64,000 nucleotides of DNA, taken from contig JALGPX010000021.1 of NCBI GenBank assembly GCA_023515795.1, positions 1 to 64,000 on the forward strand, written 5' to 3'. Positions 22,009-31,082 of the stretch are shown here, in pieces (the first letter of the stretch is position 1; each line of letters starts with the position of its first letter). The position numbers and the translations under genes were made by a program. The notes beneath the pieces are model-generated. The model saw only the letters and a list, made by a program, of their open reading frames with translations. It made no database searches and had not been told where the DNA came from. This stretch comes from Amoeboaphelidium occidentale (Eukaryota; Aphelidiomycota; Aphelidea).

Positions 22009-22791
22009 ATGATTATGACGATGAAACAAAATCTCTATGAATTACTGAACGTGGAAGCATTCGCCAGAACTGAGGAAATCGAAAAGGCATTCCGAAAACA
22101 GTCCCTCAAATGCCACCCGGACAGGAATCCCGATAACCCCGAAGCACTTGAACTGTTCCATAAGCTGATGGAAGCAAAAGACATTCTCTGTAATGAAAAA
22201 CTAAGAGCGGAATACGACGCATTTTTGAAGGCGGAAATCGAACAGAAGCGGAGGCACAAGGACCGCGACCAGAAGACGAAGAAGTTTGCGCAGGAGCTGC
22301 ACGAGCGCGAACAGTCTCTGAAGAAGAGGAAATCTGAAGTTAGTGAAGTTAACAGGAAAGAAGAAATAAAAAGGCAGAATATGGCGTACATGGAACAGTT
22401 GAGTGGCTCAAGAATGAATAGCGGATACAAATCGGAAATTCTCAAGAAGCAGGACGAACTCCGGTTCAATGCTGGTTTGAAGAAGAATGACTTCAATGTT
22501 CCGGAGAATAAGCGCACATTAGTCGTTGAGAAGAATGTTTCAGAGGTTTCCATTGATGACCTGAAGTCTGAACTTCGAAAGTTTGGGCCGATCGAAAGCG
22601 TTGTTGTAATTTCAGACGAGCGCATTTATGTGACTTTTACAAACAAGAAGGATGCACAGGCTGTTTTAGACTCAGAAGACAGAACATATTCTGTACGCTG
22701 GATGATACCGGAATATGTAGATTCCCCTAGCAAGAATCGTGAAAAGAGTATATTGGAGAGAATGAAGGCAAAAGCTGGCAAGGACAAATAG
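22009..22791 (+). CDS. DNAJC17-like J-domain and RRM protein (Cwf23 type)
   Basis: J domain at residues ~6-70 with intact HPD (CHPDRNPDNPEALELFHKL), then a highly charged Lys/Glu/Arg helix (~75-170) and an RRM-like domain near residues 180-240 (TLVVEKNV as RNP2-like; RIYVTFTNKKDAQAVL). This order is that of DNAJC17 and fission yeast Cwf23, which act with the spliceosome. Start: ATGs at 22009, 22015 and 22021 are all in frame just before the J domain, so the exact start is open. The stop is 7 bases from the convergent apyrase stop. SYF1, another spliceosomal gene, lies 2 kb upstream on the same strand. Confidence 0.88.
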   Translation: MIMTMKQNLYELLNVEAFARTEEIEKAFRKQSLKCHPDRNPDNPEALELFHKLMEAKDILCNEKLRAEYDAFLKAEIEQKRRHKDRDQKTKKFAQELHEREQSLKKRKSEVSEVNRKEEIKRQNMAYMEQLSGSRMNSGYKSEILKKQDELRFNAGLKKNDFNVPENKRTLVVEKNVSEVSIDDLKSELRKFGPIESVVVISDERIYVTFTNKKDAQAVLDSEDRTYSVRWMIPEYVDSPSKNREKSILERMKAKAGKDK

Positions 22792-22797
22792 ACGCTT

Positions 22798-24893
22798 TCA
22801 TTTCATCGTTCCAAGTAATGCAGTTGATGAAGCCGCTGTATGAGGTACTGTAGATTGTGGCCTTACTGGAAATCTTGTTTGAGTGACATTTGCAGCTGCT
22901 GCTATTGATGGTAGTATAGAACTAGCAGAGGCCATAGGGGATGAAGAAGCATTATTCATGCTTGATACTCTAAAATTACCGCCCATTTCAATATCTCTTT
23001 CTGTAACTGTAACAGGCATAAATCTGTTCCTGTGACTGAGCCAAGCTTGTACACCATTAGTTCGTCCGCAACACATGACTCTTAATGAGTTGAAACCATC
23101 CTGCTTGTACAAGTAATAGGCTACAAGTATTGATGTTAATGCAACTACGACAAATAAAAAGAATAGTATTGAACTAATATCTGAAGAATCATCATCGATA
23201 TATGGTGGTTGAGAATTATCGGCATCCGATTCAAAGGGTATTATCGGATTATTCCATGTATGCACTAATTGTTTCACATATGAAGCCTTTGAGTCTTTTA
23301 CAAATGCTTGTTCTTGAGTCAGCTGCAATAATACTGCCCCTAAAGTCCATGATATTGAAACTTTAGATATATCGTCTTTTGAATCTACTGGATGCTTTCC
23401 AGTAGAGGGATCAGGATGCAAGGGCAAGTCAAACCCTTCGTGTAGCATTGTCATGACCCATGCCATTTTAAAACACTGTGTTCTAAGCCGATACTCATCA
23501 TCCTCTTCCAATAATTTCTTGGCAGCGTCCCATGGAGACTCACAAAAATCTTTGGTTGCTTTAAGAATCTTATCGTACTGGTATGGTCCACCCAGATCAA
23601 ATGTATTTGTAGTATACCAATATTCAGAAACGGCAATCCATCGTTCCATTGATAAATCTTTCTCCGGAGCGTGGACACCGTCAAAGAAACAAGGATAATC
23701 ATCACATGGCGCAGTCTCATTCAAAATAGGAAGTAAAGATTTCTTACACTGTTCTAAATCCCCCGTTCCAACAAACGATGCCTTCTTATCGGCTAATTCT
23801 TCTTCAAATTTTAAATCTTTATGAGAACACGGATCTGTTATAACTGCAGAAGTTTTCTGTTGTCCTGGTAAATGTTCATAATACCTCCTCCGCGCCTCGT
23901 TAGCTCCATATCCCAAGAACGTCCTTGAATAAAGATTATACCTACACAATTATTCTGCAATTTCAACTAGAGCAAAACCTGTATGAACGCGAGTCAGCTG
24001 AATTCAGCACAACAGATGTCAAATCATTCAAATGCTTCTCTTGAACTTCACGGTCAGGTTCAAATGCTAATTGCGCTGATGCTCCACCCATATCAAGAAA
24101 GCCAAAAGTCGATGATCTTTCGATAGTATTCTTTGTTGAAACAGGCTCCCCAGTAAATGACTTGGTCATGTAATTAACTGCCAACCATCCAAATATTCCT
24201 TCCTCTTCGCCTGATATCACCCTAACCTGCCCTCTACAGCTTTTAAACAAGAAACCGCTATCCTTAAATTCAGCACAAACTTTATCAATTATGCTCCTCT
24301 GTTCATCCTTCTGCAGTAAGCGCATTCCGGCAGTTGCAAACAGAACAATTGGAGCAACAGAACGATATTCCTTTGGAACTTTTGACACTGCAAAATTCAA
24401 AAGAGACTCCAAATGATGTTCTAGACCCTCTGAATCATGGGCAAAGGATGATATACCCGGTTTGATCTTAAAAGACTCGTGCTCGACGAGCAACGGAAGA
24501 TAATCCTGAAACGCATAACTCATTTGGTCATCTTTAAACATTCCCTGGAGCCAAGAGGAAGAATACACCGGCCGTTTCCACTCGTAAATGTACACTCGAG
24601 AACCACTCGATCCAGCGTCGATTATGACAAAGTAATGCGGCTGTGACTTAAAATCCTTCGAATTAATTGAGCTCGACTCATTCAGCTGTGCGCTTTCATC
24701 CACGGAATGGTAGGCCATCAGCCCCAATAGGAAAACCAAGGCAAGGAACACATACACAACTCTAGGCAACGATGCGACTAAACATTTACGATAAATTCAC
24801 ATGAAAGTTACGCTTCCGTAGCAGCCGGTTCAAGTAGAAAAGTATTCGCTTTCTTAGGGTTCCTCGTTGGGTGTTGTTCTGAGCTGAAATCAT
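22798..24893 (-). CDS. Apyrase / nucleoside diphosphatase (GDA1-CD39 family)
   Basis: Hydrolyses nucleoside di- or triphosphates in the Golgi/endosome lumen or at the surface. Three exons: 24893-24812, 24777-23979 and 23941-22798, joined across 34-nt and 37-nt introns, give ~674 residues. The first exon supplies the only in-frame ATG; without it the frame begins at a non-ATG codon. Apyrase-conserved regions are present in order: IDAGSSGSRVYIYEW, LFATAGMRLL, GEEEGIFGWLAVNY and FLDMGGASAQLAFEP, followed by FLGYGANEAR. There is an N-terminal signal anchor (VVYVFLALVFLLGLMAY) and a second helix near the C-terminus (ILFFLFVVVALTSILVAYYL), the two-helix layout of Golgi/lysosomal NTPDase4/7-like enzymes; yeast Ynd1 has only the C-terminal one. 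Confidence 0.92.
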
Positions 24894-25097
24894 GGAAATG
24901 CCGCCGTATGAGGAATTCGGAATGTTGTTGGACATCAGCGAAATACTTCCGAACGTTACCTTAACGCGATAAGCACTTTAAAGGTGGAAGATTTACAGTT
25001 GGCGCTACCTTGAACAGCAACTGAAACGGCGTGAGTATCGAAAGCTTAACGCTTGAAACGATCCACAGCTGACGTCATTAAAGTTTTCTTCGAAAGG

Positions 25098-26690
25098 ATG
25101 ACGAAAGCGGTGATATTGTGGTTCAGAAAAGGGCTCAGGCTGCACGACAATTTGGCTTTGCTGAGGGCATTTGAATTGGCACAGAAGGAAGATCTTGTCT
25201 TATTTCCTCTGTTCTGCTTGGATCCGCACTTTGTGAAGGAAGGGAAAGTTGGTGTGCGTCGTTGGCAGTTTCTGTTGGATACTTTAAATGATCTTGATAA
25301 GAACTTGAAGAAGAATTATGAGTCCCGCTTGTATGTGATCAGGGCTAATCCATTGGATGCCTTTGAGAAGCTGTTTCAACTGAAGATGATATCGCATGTG
25401 GTCTTTGAGAAGGATACAGAGCCGTACGCTTTAAAGAGGGACTCCGATGTAGAGAAATTATGCAAAAAGCACAAAGTTAATTGTGAGTCTTTTACTGGTC
25501 ACTTGTTGTATTGGCCGGAGGATGTGATTGCTGCGAATGGTGGCTTAGTTCCTTTGCGCTATCAATCGTTCTTGAACGCGGCTGGGAAGTTGGGGAAAGT
25601 TGGAAAACCTGTTGCTGCTCCTTCTGTAGGTTCAGGAACTGTAAAAACTGTTGATGTTAAAGAAGTCGCTGAAGCTTTTGGTAATTTGAACGTTCCTGAT
25701 GAGCAAGAGTTGGGTCTCACAGAGAAGTTAACTTCGTACAGATCAAAGGAGAATGTCCACCGCGGTGGTGAAATAGAAGCTCTGAGAAGAATGGAAGAGT
25801 ATCTTAAAGACAAAAAGAAAGTCTTGACATTTGAGAAACCCAAAACATCTCCCGCTGCTTTCAAGCCCGCAGATACGACTGTTCTTTCGCCATACTTAAA
25901 GTTTGGTGCTTTATCTTGTAGACTGTTTTATCATAAACTACGCGAAGTTATTGATAAGTCTAAAGGTAAAGCTACAGAACCTCCTGTGAGTTTATTGGGA
26001 CAGCTGCTTTGGAGGGAATTTTACTACACTGCTGCTTATGGAACGCCGAGTTATGGCAAGATGGAGGGAAATAAGATTTGTTTGCAAGTTCAATGGAGAT
26101 ATCAAAATCCTTCTGGAAAGCTTTCTTTGGAAGATTCTGTGGGAAAGAAGCTCTTTGAAGCATGGCGTGATGCGAAAACAGGATATCCTTGGATAGACGC
26201 AATAATGACACAACTGAGGGAAGAAGGCTGGATACACCATTTAGCAAGGCATTCAGTTGCTTGTTTCTTGACTAGAGGAGACTTGTATGTTTCATGGGAA
26301 CGCGGTGTTGAAGTTTTTGATGAACTGTTATTAGATGCAGACTACAGCTTAAACGTTGGGAATTGGATGTGGCTTAGTGCATCTGCATTCTTTCATCAGT
26401 ACTTCAGAATCTACTCTCCAGCTACTTTCGGTCAGAAATACGATAAGAAGGGCACTTATGTCAGAAAGTATTTGCCTGTTCTTAAAAACATGCCAGACAA
26501 ATTTGTGTATGAGCCATGGAAGGCTCCACTTGCAGTTCAAAAGCAAGCTAACTGCATTATTGGAAAAGATTACCCAGCGCCTATAGTGGATCATGACGAA
26601 GCAAGAAAGTTTTGCATGGAGAAAATGAAACTTGCGTACGATGAAAAGAAGTATGGAAATTCTAATAAGAGAACCAGAGAAGAGGAATAG
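25098..26690 (+). CDS. Cryptochrome/photolyase, animal (6-4) photolyase type
   Basis: Flavoprotein expected to repair UV (6-4) photoproducts or act as a blue-light receptor. 530 residues from the ATG at 25098 (MTKAVILWFRKGLRLHDN), the classic N-terminal antenna-domain start. The FAD domain contains GQLLWREFYYTAAY, then WIHHLARHSVACFLTRGDL with the two His positions required for (6-4) repair, and DADYSLNVGNWMWLS, in which the Asn near flavin N5 is the animal-type residue. No long C-terminal regulatory tail, so photolyase is more likely than clock cryptochrome. Single exon; divergent from the apyrase gene over ~200 bases. Confidence 0.92.
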   Translation: MTKAVILWFRKGLRLHDNLALLRAFELAQKEDLVLFPLFCLDPHFVKEGKVGVRRWQFLLDTLNDLDKNLKKNYESRLYVIRANPLDAFEKLFQLKMISHVVFEKDTEPYALKRDSDVEKLCKKHKVNCESFTGHLLYWPEDVIAANGGLVPLRYQSFLNAAGKLGKVGKPVAAPSVGSGTVKTVDVKEVAEAFGNLNVPDEQELGLTEKLTSYRSKENVHRGGEIEALRRMEEYLKDKKKVLTFEKPKTSPAAFKPADTTVLSPYLKFGALSCRLFYHKLREVIDKSKGKATEPPVSLLGQLLWREFYYTAAYGTPSYGKMEGNKICLQVQWRYQNPSGKLSLEDSVGKKLFEAWRDAKTGYPWIDAIMTQLREEGWIHHLARHSVACFLTRGDLYVSWERGVEVFDELLLDADYSLNVGNWMWLSASAFFHQYFRIYSPATFGQKYDKKGTYVRKYLPVLKNMPDKFVYEPWKAPLAVQKQANCIIGKDYPAPIVDHDEARKFCMEKMKLAYDEKKYGNSNKRTREEE

Positions 26691-26736
26691 AATTATTCAG
26701 TGCTTTGTATGATTAAAATTCGAGCATTTATTGAAT

Positions 26737-27846
26737 TTAGCAAATCTTCTTTTTTGGAAGACATCCTTTTGCTCCAGGCCTTTTTGGGCCCATGAATGGA
26801 CGTTTTGCTCCTCCAGGACCACATGGCCTCTGACCTGGGAATTTCATGTTAGCTCCTTTTGCGCCAGGGAAGCGATTAAATCCGGGCCTCATACCTGGTC
26901 TCATTCCAGGACCCATGCCAGGACCCATTCCAGGAAATCTGTTGAAACCTGCTCCTCTTGCGCCAGCAAAGCGACCCATTCCGTAACCGCCAATTGCTCC
27001 AACGCCTGCACCAATAGCAGCACGCCTAAAACCAGGGTTCATGCCGCGCATTCCCATCATGTTCCTTCTGAAACCAAATCCTCCGCCTAATGGACGTCTG
27101 AAAGCTGGTGTTGTTCCTGCGAAGCCATACCCTGCGCCGTAAATTCCGCGATACAAGCCATTGTAACCATAAGAAGGATAGAAACCAGGTCTTCCGTAGA
27201 ACTGCGAACATCCTATTGCAGGCGGTCCACAGCCACCAATTGGAGGACATGGCGGTACTACTGGAGGAGATAGTGGAGGTGCTGCTGCGACTGAATCTGA
27301 TCCATAAAAGCCAGCGCCTGCAGTATGATCGTAGATGCCATCATAGCCTCCTTCGTAAATGCCACCAGAAGCACCATATGCGCCAGCACCACCAGCAGCT
27401 CCATATTCATCAATTCCAAAACCTCCGGAACCATAAGCACCACCAGCGGCACCGTATTCATCAATTCCAAAGCCACCTGAGCCGCATGATAAATCAGATC
27501 CTTGATCGTGCATTCCGATGCCACCAGAACCACTAAAAGCAGCGCTTCCTTCGTAAATGTCGTCTCCGTATGAACCTCCTCCGTGAGGACCTCCGCCAAT
27601 AGGGCCACACTCAGCGCCGCCATGAGAGCCACCATGTGAGCCACCAAAGGAACCAGAAACTGACCCAGAAAATGAGGCAGCAGATACGTCTAATCCGCCA
27701 CCACCACCTATGACACCGCCACCGCCACCATCACCACATCTCTTTTCGATATCAATGGGCTGTAGTTCACTTTCTGATTGTGGCAAAGCTTGCGTTGAAA
27801 CGAGAAACGCCAGTAATATTATCTTGTAGCATGAACTTCCCATCAT
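26737..27846 (-). CDS. Secreted Gly/Tyr/Pro-rich structural-like protein
   Basis: 369 residues from the ATG at 27846 (the frame further upstream has no ATG). Signal peptide (MMGSSCYKIILLAFLVSTQA), a dibasic site (DIEKRC) that could be cut by a Kex2-type protease, then a mostly low-complexity chain: Gly/Ser/His-rich, a duplicated FGIDEYGAAGGA unit, Pro-rich (PPLSPPVVPPCPP), Tyr/Gly-rich, and a C-terminal half with GMGPGMRPGMRPG-type repeats ending in KGCLPKKKIC. The composition resembles wall, sheath or elastomer proteins. No known family. A TATAAAAA box sits 32 bases upstream of the ATG. Convergent with the photolyase gene (47 bases apart). Confidence 0.75.
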   Translation of the reverse strand: MMGSSCYKIILLAFLVSTQALPQSESELQPIDIEKRCGDGGGGGVIGGGGGLDVSAASFSGSVSGSFGGSHGGSHGGAECGPIGGGPHGGGSYGDDIYEGSAAFSGSGGIGMHDQGSDLSCGSGGFGIDEYGAAGGAYGSGGFGIDEYGAAGGAGAYGASGGIYEGGYDGIYDHTAGAGFYGSDSVAAAPPLSPPVVPPCPPIGGCGPPAIGCSQFYGRPGFYPSYGYNGLYRGIYGAGYGFAGTTPAFRRPLGGGFGFRRNMMGMRGMNPGFRRAAIGAGVGAIGGYGMGRFAGARGAGFNRFPGMGPGMGPGMRPGMRPGFNRFPGAKGANMKFPGQRPCGPGGAKRPFMGPKRPGAKGCLPKKKIC

Positions 27847-27877
27847 CTGAAACTTAATACCTTTCTTACTTGGCTCG

Positions 27878-27885
27878 TTTTTATA
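27878..27885 (-). promoter_or_regulatory. TATA box of the Gly-rich secreted gene
   Basis: TATAAAAA on the minus strand, 32 bases upstream of the chosen ATG, in context CATATAAAAACGAG. It lies inside the non-ATG extension of the open frame, supporting the downstream start. Confidence 0.55.
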
Positions 27886-28025
27886 TGAATCCAAAATACA
27901 TTCATTGGTTCGTGTAAGGGCATAGACGGTCGTGATAATTTGTTTATATCCTGAAGGTGCTGGAATTCTAAACCAATCAAACTTCGCGAGATAAGTACCT
28001 AATGTAGCTGGAGTGCTGTAGGGAT

Positions 28026-28199
28026 ATGAACAAGCTTGAAGCAGAAAAAATGCGTTTCCTCTTAATTATTAACTGTGAGCTTTATGAATACAAGTCGGAT
28101 CGGTTAGCGTGTTTCCACTTGAACATTCTCACTGAGTTTCTGAAGTCACTTGGGATATTTGCATTAGAAGAGACCAACCTTGTTAATTATGAGATCTGA
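28026..28199 (+). CDS. Possible small upstream ORF overlapping the next start
   Basis: 57-codon frame (MNKLEAEKMRFLLIINCELY...) ending at a TGA that overlaps the ATG of the fucosyltransferase-like gene by 11 bases in another frame. It occupies most of the 342-base space between divergent genes. Composition is protein-like, with no recognisable motif. It could be a uORF that dampens translation of the downstream gene, a small protein, or chance. Confidence 0.25.
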   Translation: MNKLEAEKMRFLLIINCELYEYKSDRLACFHLNILTEFLKSLGIFALEETNLVNYEI

Positions 28200-29503
28200 T
28201 CATCATCATAAACATTCAAATACTCTCATTTACATCCTTATCGCAGGTGTTTTGATACTGTTAAGTTTACAAGTTTCAGTGTACATGATGATCAATGTGG
28301 AACCATTAGAAATCTCTGATGATCAAGCCACTGAACCTGTTCTGGTTGAGTCTGAACCATTAGTGACTCAAATGGATAGGAAATCTTTCTTAATTAATGC
28401 ATGTCGACCTAATTATATGTCAGAGTTCAAGCATTTGGAATATCTTCGAAGGGAAATGGTATCATTAACATGCGAGCTCTATGCTGAATTTTTCATAGAT
28501 AAAGAATTGCCCTGACAGGTTTATATCATTTAATGAGTTTGGAAGATTGAATAATAACATATTGGAACTTATTAGAATGCTATCATTGGGAATATCGCTT
28601 AACAGAACAGTTGTGATCTTAAACACTTTCGCCTCTGGGTTCCCAGCCAAGCACAGATCATCATTACAAAAGAACTTTTGCATCATGGAAGAGAATCAAG
28701 TACCGTTTTCGAGGCTAAAAACAGAGCTTAAGTACGGTGATATTTATTCGTGGCAATGGGGTGACGCTTGGACTACAGATCTCTTCGGAGTTGAAACAAT
28801 ACAAATCGAAATGAACACTACAGAAGCAAGATACGGATTAACATATCCTAGAGCTCTTTGCTTGACTAGGGACATGAAACCAGATAATATCAAGCTGTTT
28901 CATGTACCTAATGTCTTCTACACGGAACTTGGTGATGATATTTTCAAGGGCGTGCTTTCGTTCTTTGAATTTCATCCTGATATAATTAAAAAAGGTGATG
29001 CCTTCATTGAGAAGGTTCTTAAAAACAAAGCTTTCATTGGCGTCCACATGCGAGGCTTTGAGGGAAAATGCCTTAGCGATGTAAACAAACTGTATGCGAA
29101 ATTCAGCAGTGATACAGCACTTGAAGAAGCTCGATGGATGTGTGATATTACAATGTCGAGACTAGAAACTATCTTGAGACGAAGAGGATTATCAACAGAT
29201 TACATGATATTTCTGGCTTCAGATGGTCAGAACATCAAAGCAGAGCGCGACCTAATATCTTCAAACAAAGCTGTAAAATACAAATTGTCTGAAGAACATG
29301 ATGATCATATTGATACAATTGATATGACTCTGATAGACATGTACATTCTGACAAAGAGTCAGTATTTCATGGGACTGCAAAGAAGCACGCTCGCCTACAA
29401 TATCGCAAAGATACGCGAAACTCGTGGATTATCAACTGAAAGGAATATTCTTCCTGGTTACAATGGCGGAAACCAAGAAGAATTGTTTTTGTCCGCTGTG
29501 TGA
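28189..29503 (+). CDS. Protein O-fucosyltransferase-like type II membrane enzyme
   Basis: 424 residues from two exons joined across a 40-nt intron (28459-28498). The splice produces CPDRFISFNEFGRLNNNILE, matching the GDP-binding start of the O-FucT fold (GRFGN...), which neither exon shows alone. N-terminus is cytosolic His-rich, then a signal anchor (LIYILIAGVLILLSLQVSVYM) and a short stem. Later motifs: FIGVHMRGFEGKC (equivalent to the catalytic H-x-R loop) and DMYILTKSQYFMGLQRSTLA (equivalent to DLYILGQADHFIGNCVSS in POFUT1). Likely a Golgi/ER enzyme; POFUT1-like specificity is inference, as targets (EGF or TSR domains) are not visible here. Start ATG at 28189 because the frame further upstream lacks ATG. 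Confidence 0.75.
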
Positions 29504-29519
29504 TCGCTTCACCTTCATA

Positions 29520-31004
29520 ATGTCCTTGCTCACATCGAAACAGCAAGAGGAACTGTAACACTTCGACTGAGAAGAGAATAAATTAACTTTTGAAGAAACT
29601 ACGCCATTGCGGATTATCTTAAGTCGTCAAAATTCTCCGAAACTTGGCAGGTCTTCCTTAAAGAAGCGCAACTTACAGACACAATCGACACTTCGACGGC
29701 CATCGCTTCCTCCGGTACTTCCACAGCTGCACAATCCACACGGATTTCCGGTCTACTGGAAAAGAAATGGACTTCCGTAATTCGATTACAAAAGAAAGTT
29801 ATGGAATTAGAAAGTAAATTACGACAGGCAGAGGATGAATTGTCAAGAGGACCTTCCGGCGGGGGTGCACAAAAAGCTGCTCTTTCCGGCATAAATCAGT
29901 TTACTTTAAAGGCGCCGGAAAAGCTGCGAATGTCCGGCCATAGAGCGCCGATAATTTCCGTTGCGTTTCATTCGATTTATGGTTCGCTGGCTTCTGCGTC
30001 TGAGGATTGCACGGTTCGTGTTTGGGATTTGGAAACGGGGGAGGCTGAGCACGTCTTAAAAGGCCACACGAAAGCAGTTCAATGCGTCTCGTTCGATCCC
30101 AAAGGGAAGTTCTTGGTTTCATGTTCAGCTGATTTATCCGTGAAAGTTTGGGATGTTGACAACGAATATGCGTGTAAGAAGACGCTTTACGGACATGATC
30201 ATACGGTTTCTGGTGTTGCAGTGCATCCTGATGGAGAATTCATTATTTCTGTTTCAAGAGATAAGAGTATCAAAAAGTGGGAGGTTTCTACAGGGTAAGA
30301 TTCTTTATCTCTGTGTGTGTTAATTGTAGATTCTGTTTGAAAACATTTCATGGCCATGATAATTGGGTCAGATGTATTGATTTCTCGGAGGATGGTCGGT
30401 ATTTCGTCACAGGCTCTGATGATCAGGTAATTTAGCATTCAAAGGCTTGATGTTTACTTTGAAGACGGTTCGAGTGTGGAACTTTGAAACAGGGGAACAA
30501 GTTAATGAATTACGGGGCCATGAACATGTTGTTGAATGTGTGAAGTTTCTTCCGGCTTTAGGAAATCAAAGCGTGCTAGAATTGGTTCCAAGTCTACAGA
30601 ATAGCGATAATGTTAAGAGTGTTGAAGCTAAAAAGTCGCCGCAGTTTGTGATATCTGGTTCTCGTGATAGGACCATCAAACTTTGGAGTATTCATGCTTC
30701 TGAGTGTCTATTTACATTTAAGGGTCATGAAAACTGGGTCAGAAGCTTGTGTGTTTTAGCAAGAGATATACAGCCTAGCGACAAGACAAAGACTGCATCT
30801 TCACACGCATGTATTTATTCAGCTTCTGATGATAAGTCTATAAAAGTGTGGGATCTTAAAACAGGAAGATGTATCAAAACGATACCAGATGCACATCAGC
30901 ACTTTGTTACATCTGCAGCATTATATTCCTCTAAGCGTGGTTTCCTTATGGCAACTGGCAGTGTAGACAATGATCTAAAGCTATGGGAGTCTAATAACAA
31001 ATGA
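29520..31004 (+). CDS. PAC1: LIS1/PAC1 dynein regulator
   Basis: Binds cytoplasmic dynein and controls nuclear and vesicle transport. Four exons (29520-29554, 29596-30294, 30330-30426, 30465-31004) with introns of 41, 35 and 38 nt give 456 residues (human LIS1 410). The 35-base first exon encodes MSLLTSKQQEEL and joins NYAIADYLKSS, the LisH dimerisation motif. The coiled coil GLLEKKWTSVIRLQKKVMEL is nearly identical to human LIS1. Seven WD40 blades follow. An insertion of about 30 residues between LisH and the coiled coil (Ser/Thr-rich) explains most of the extra length. The start lies 17 bases after the previous stop. Confidence 0.96.
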
Positions 31005-31082
31005 GATGTATAAATTTCAATAGAAAAATCTTTCTTGACGTTGTCGCGTTTTGCTTGAAACAGTTTTCTTACACAAAATCAA

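Noticed and set aside
21812-22012. Plus-strand frame with Cys/His pattern (ICHKCASPF, HAVEHFCP) ending over the DNAJC17-like start
   Set aside because: No ATG in frame, a stop lies just upstream, and the only splice pair that would supply an ATG has a poor donor (GTTCTC). It may be 5' leader sequence.
17594-22791. Functional cluster of splicing genes (SYF1 and DNAJC17-like)
   Set aside because: They are separated by an opposite-strand surface-protein gene, and two related genes in ~32 can occur by chance.
26731-27536. Plus-strand His/Cys/Thr-rich frames opposite the Gly-rich gene
   Set aside because: Low-complexity antisense of GC-rich Gly codons; no ATG context, motif or splice support.
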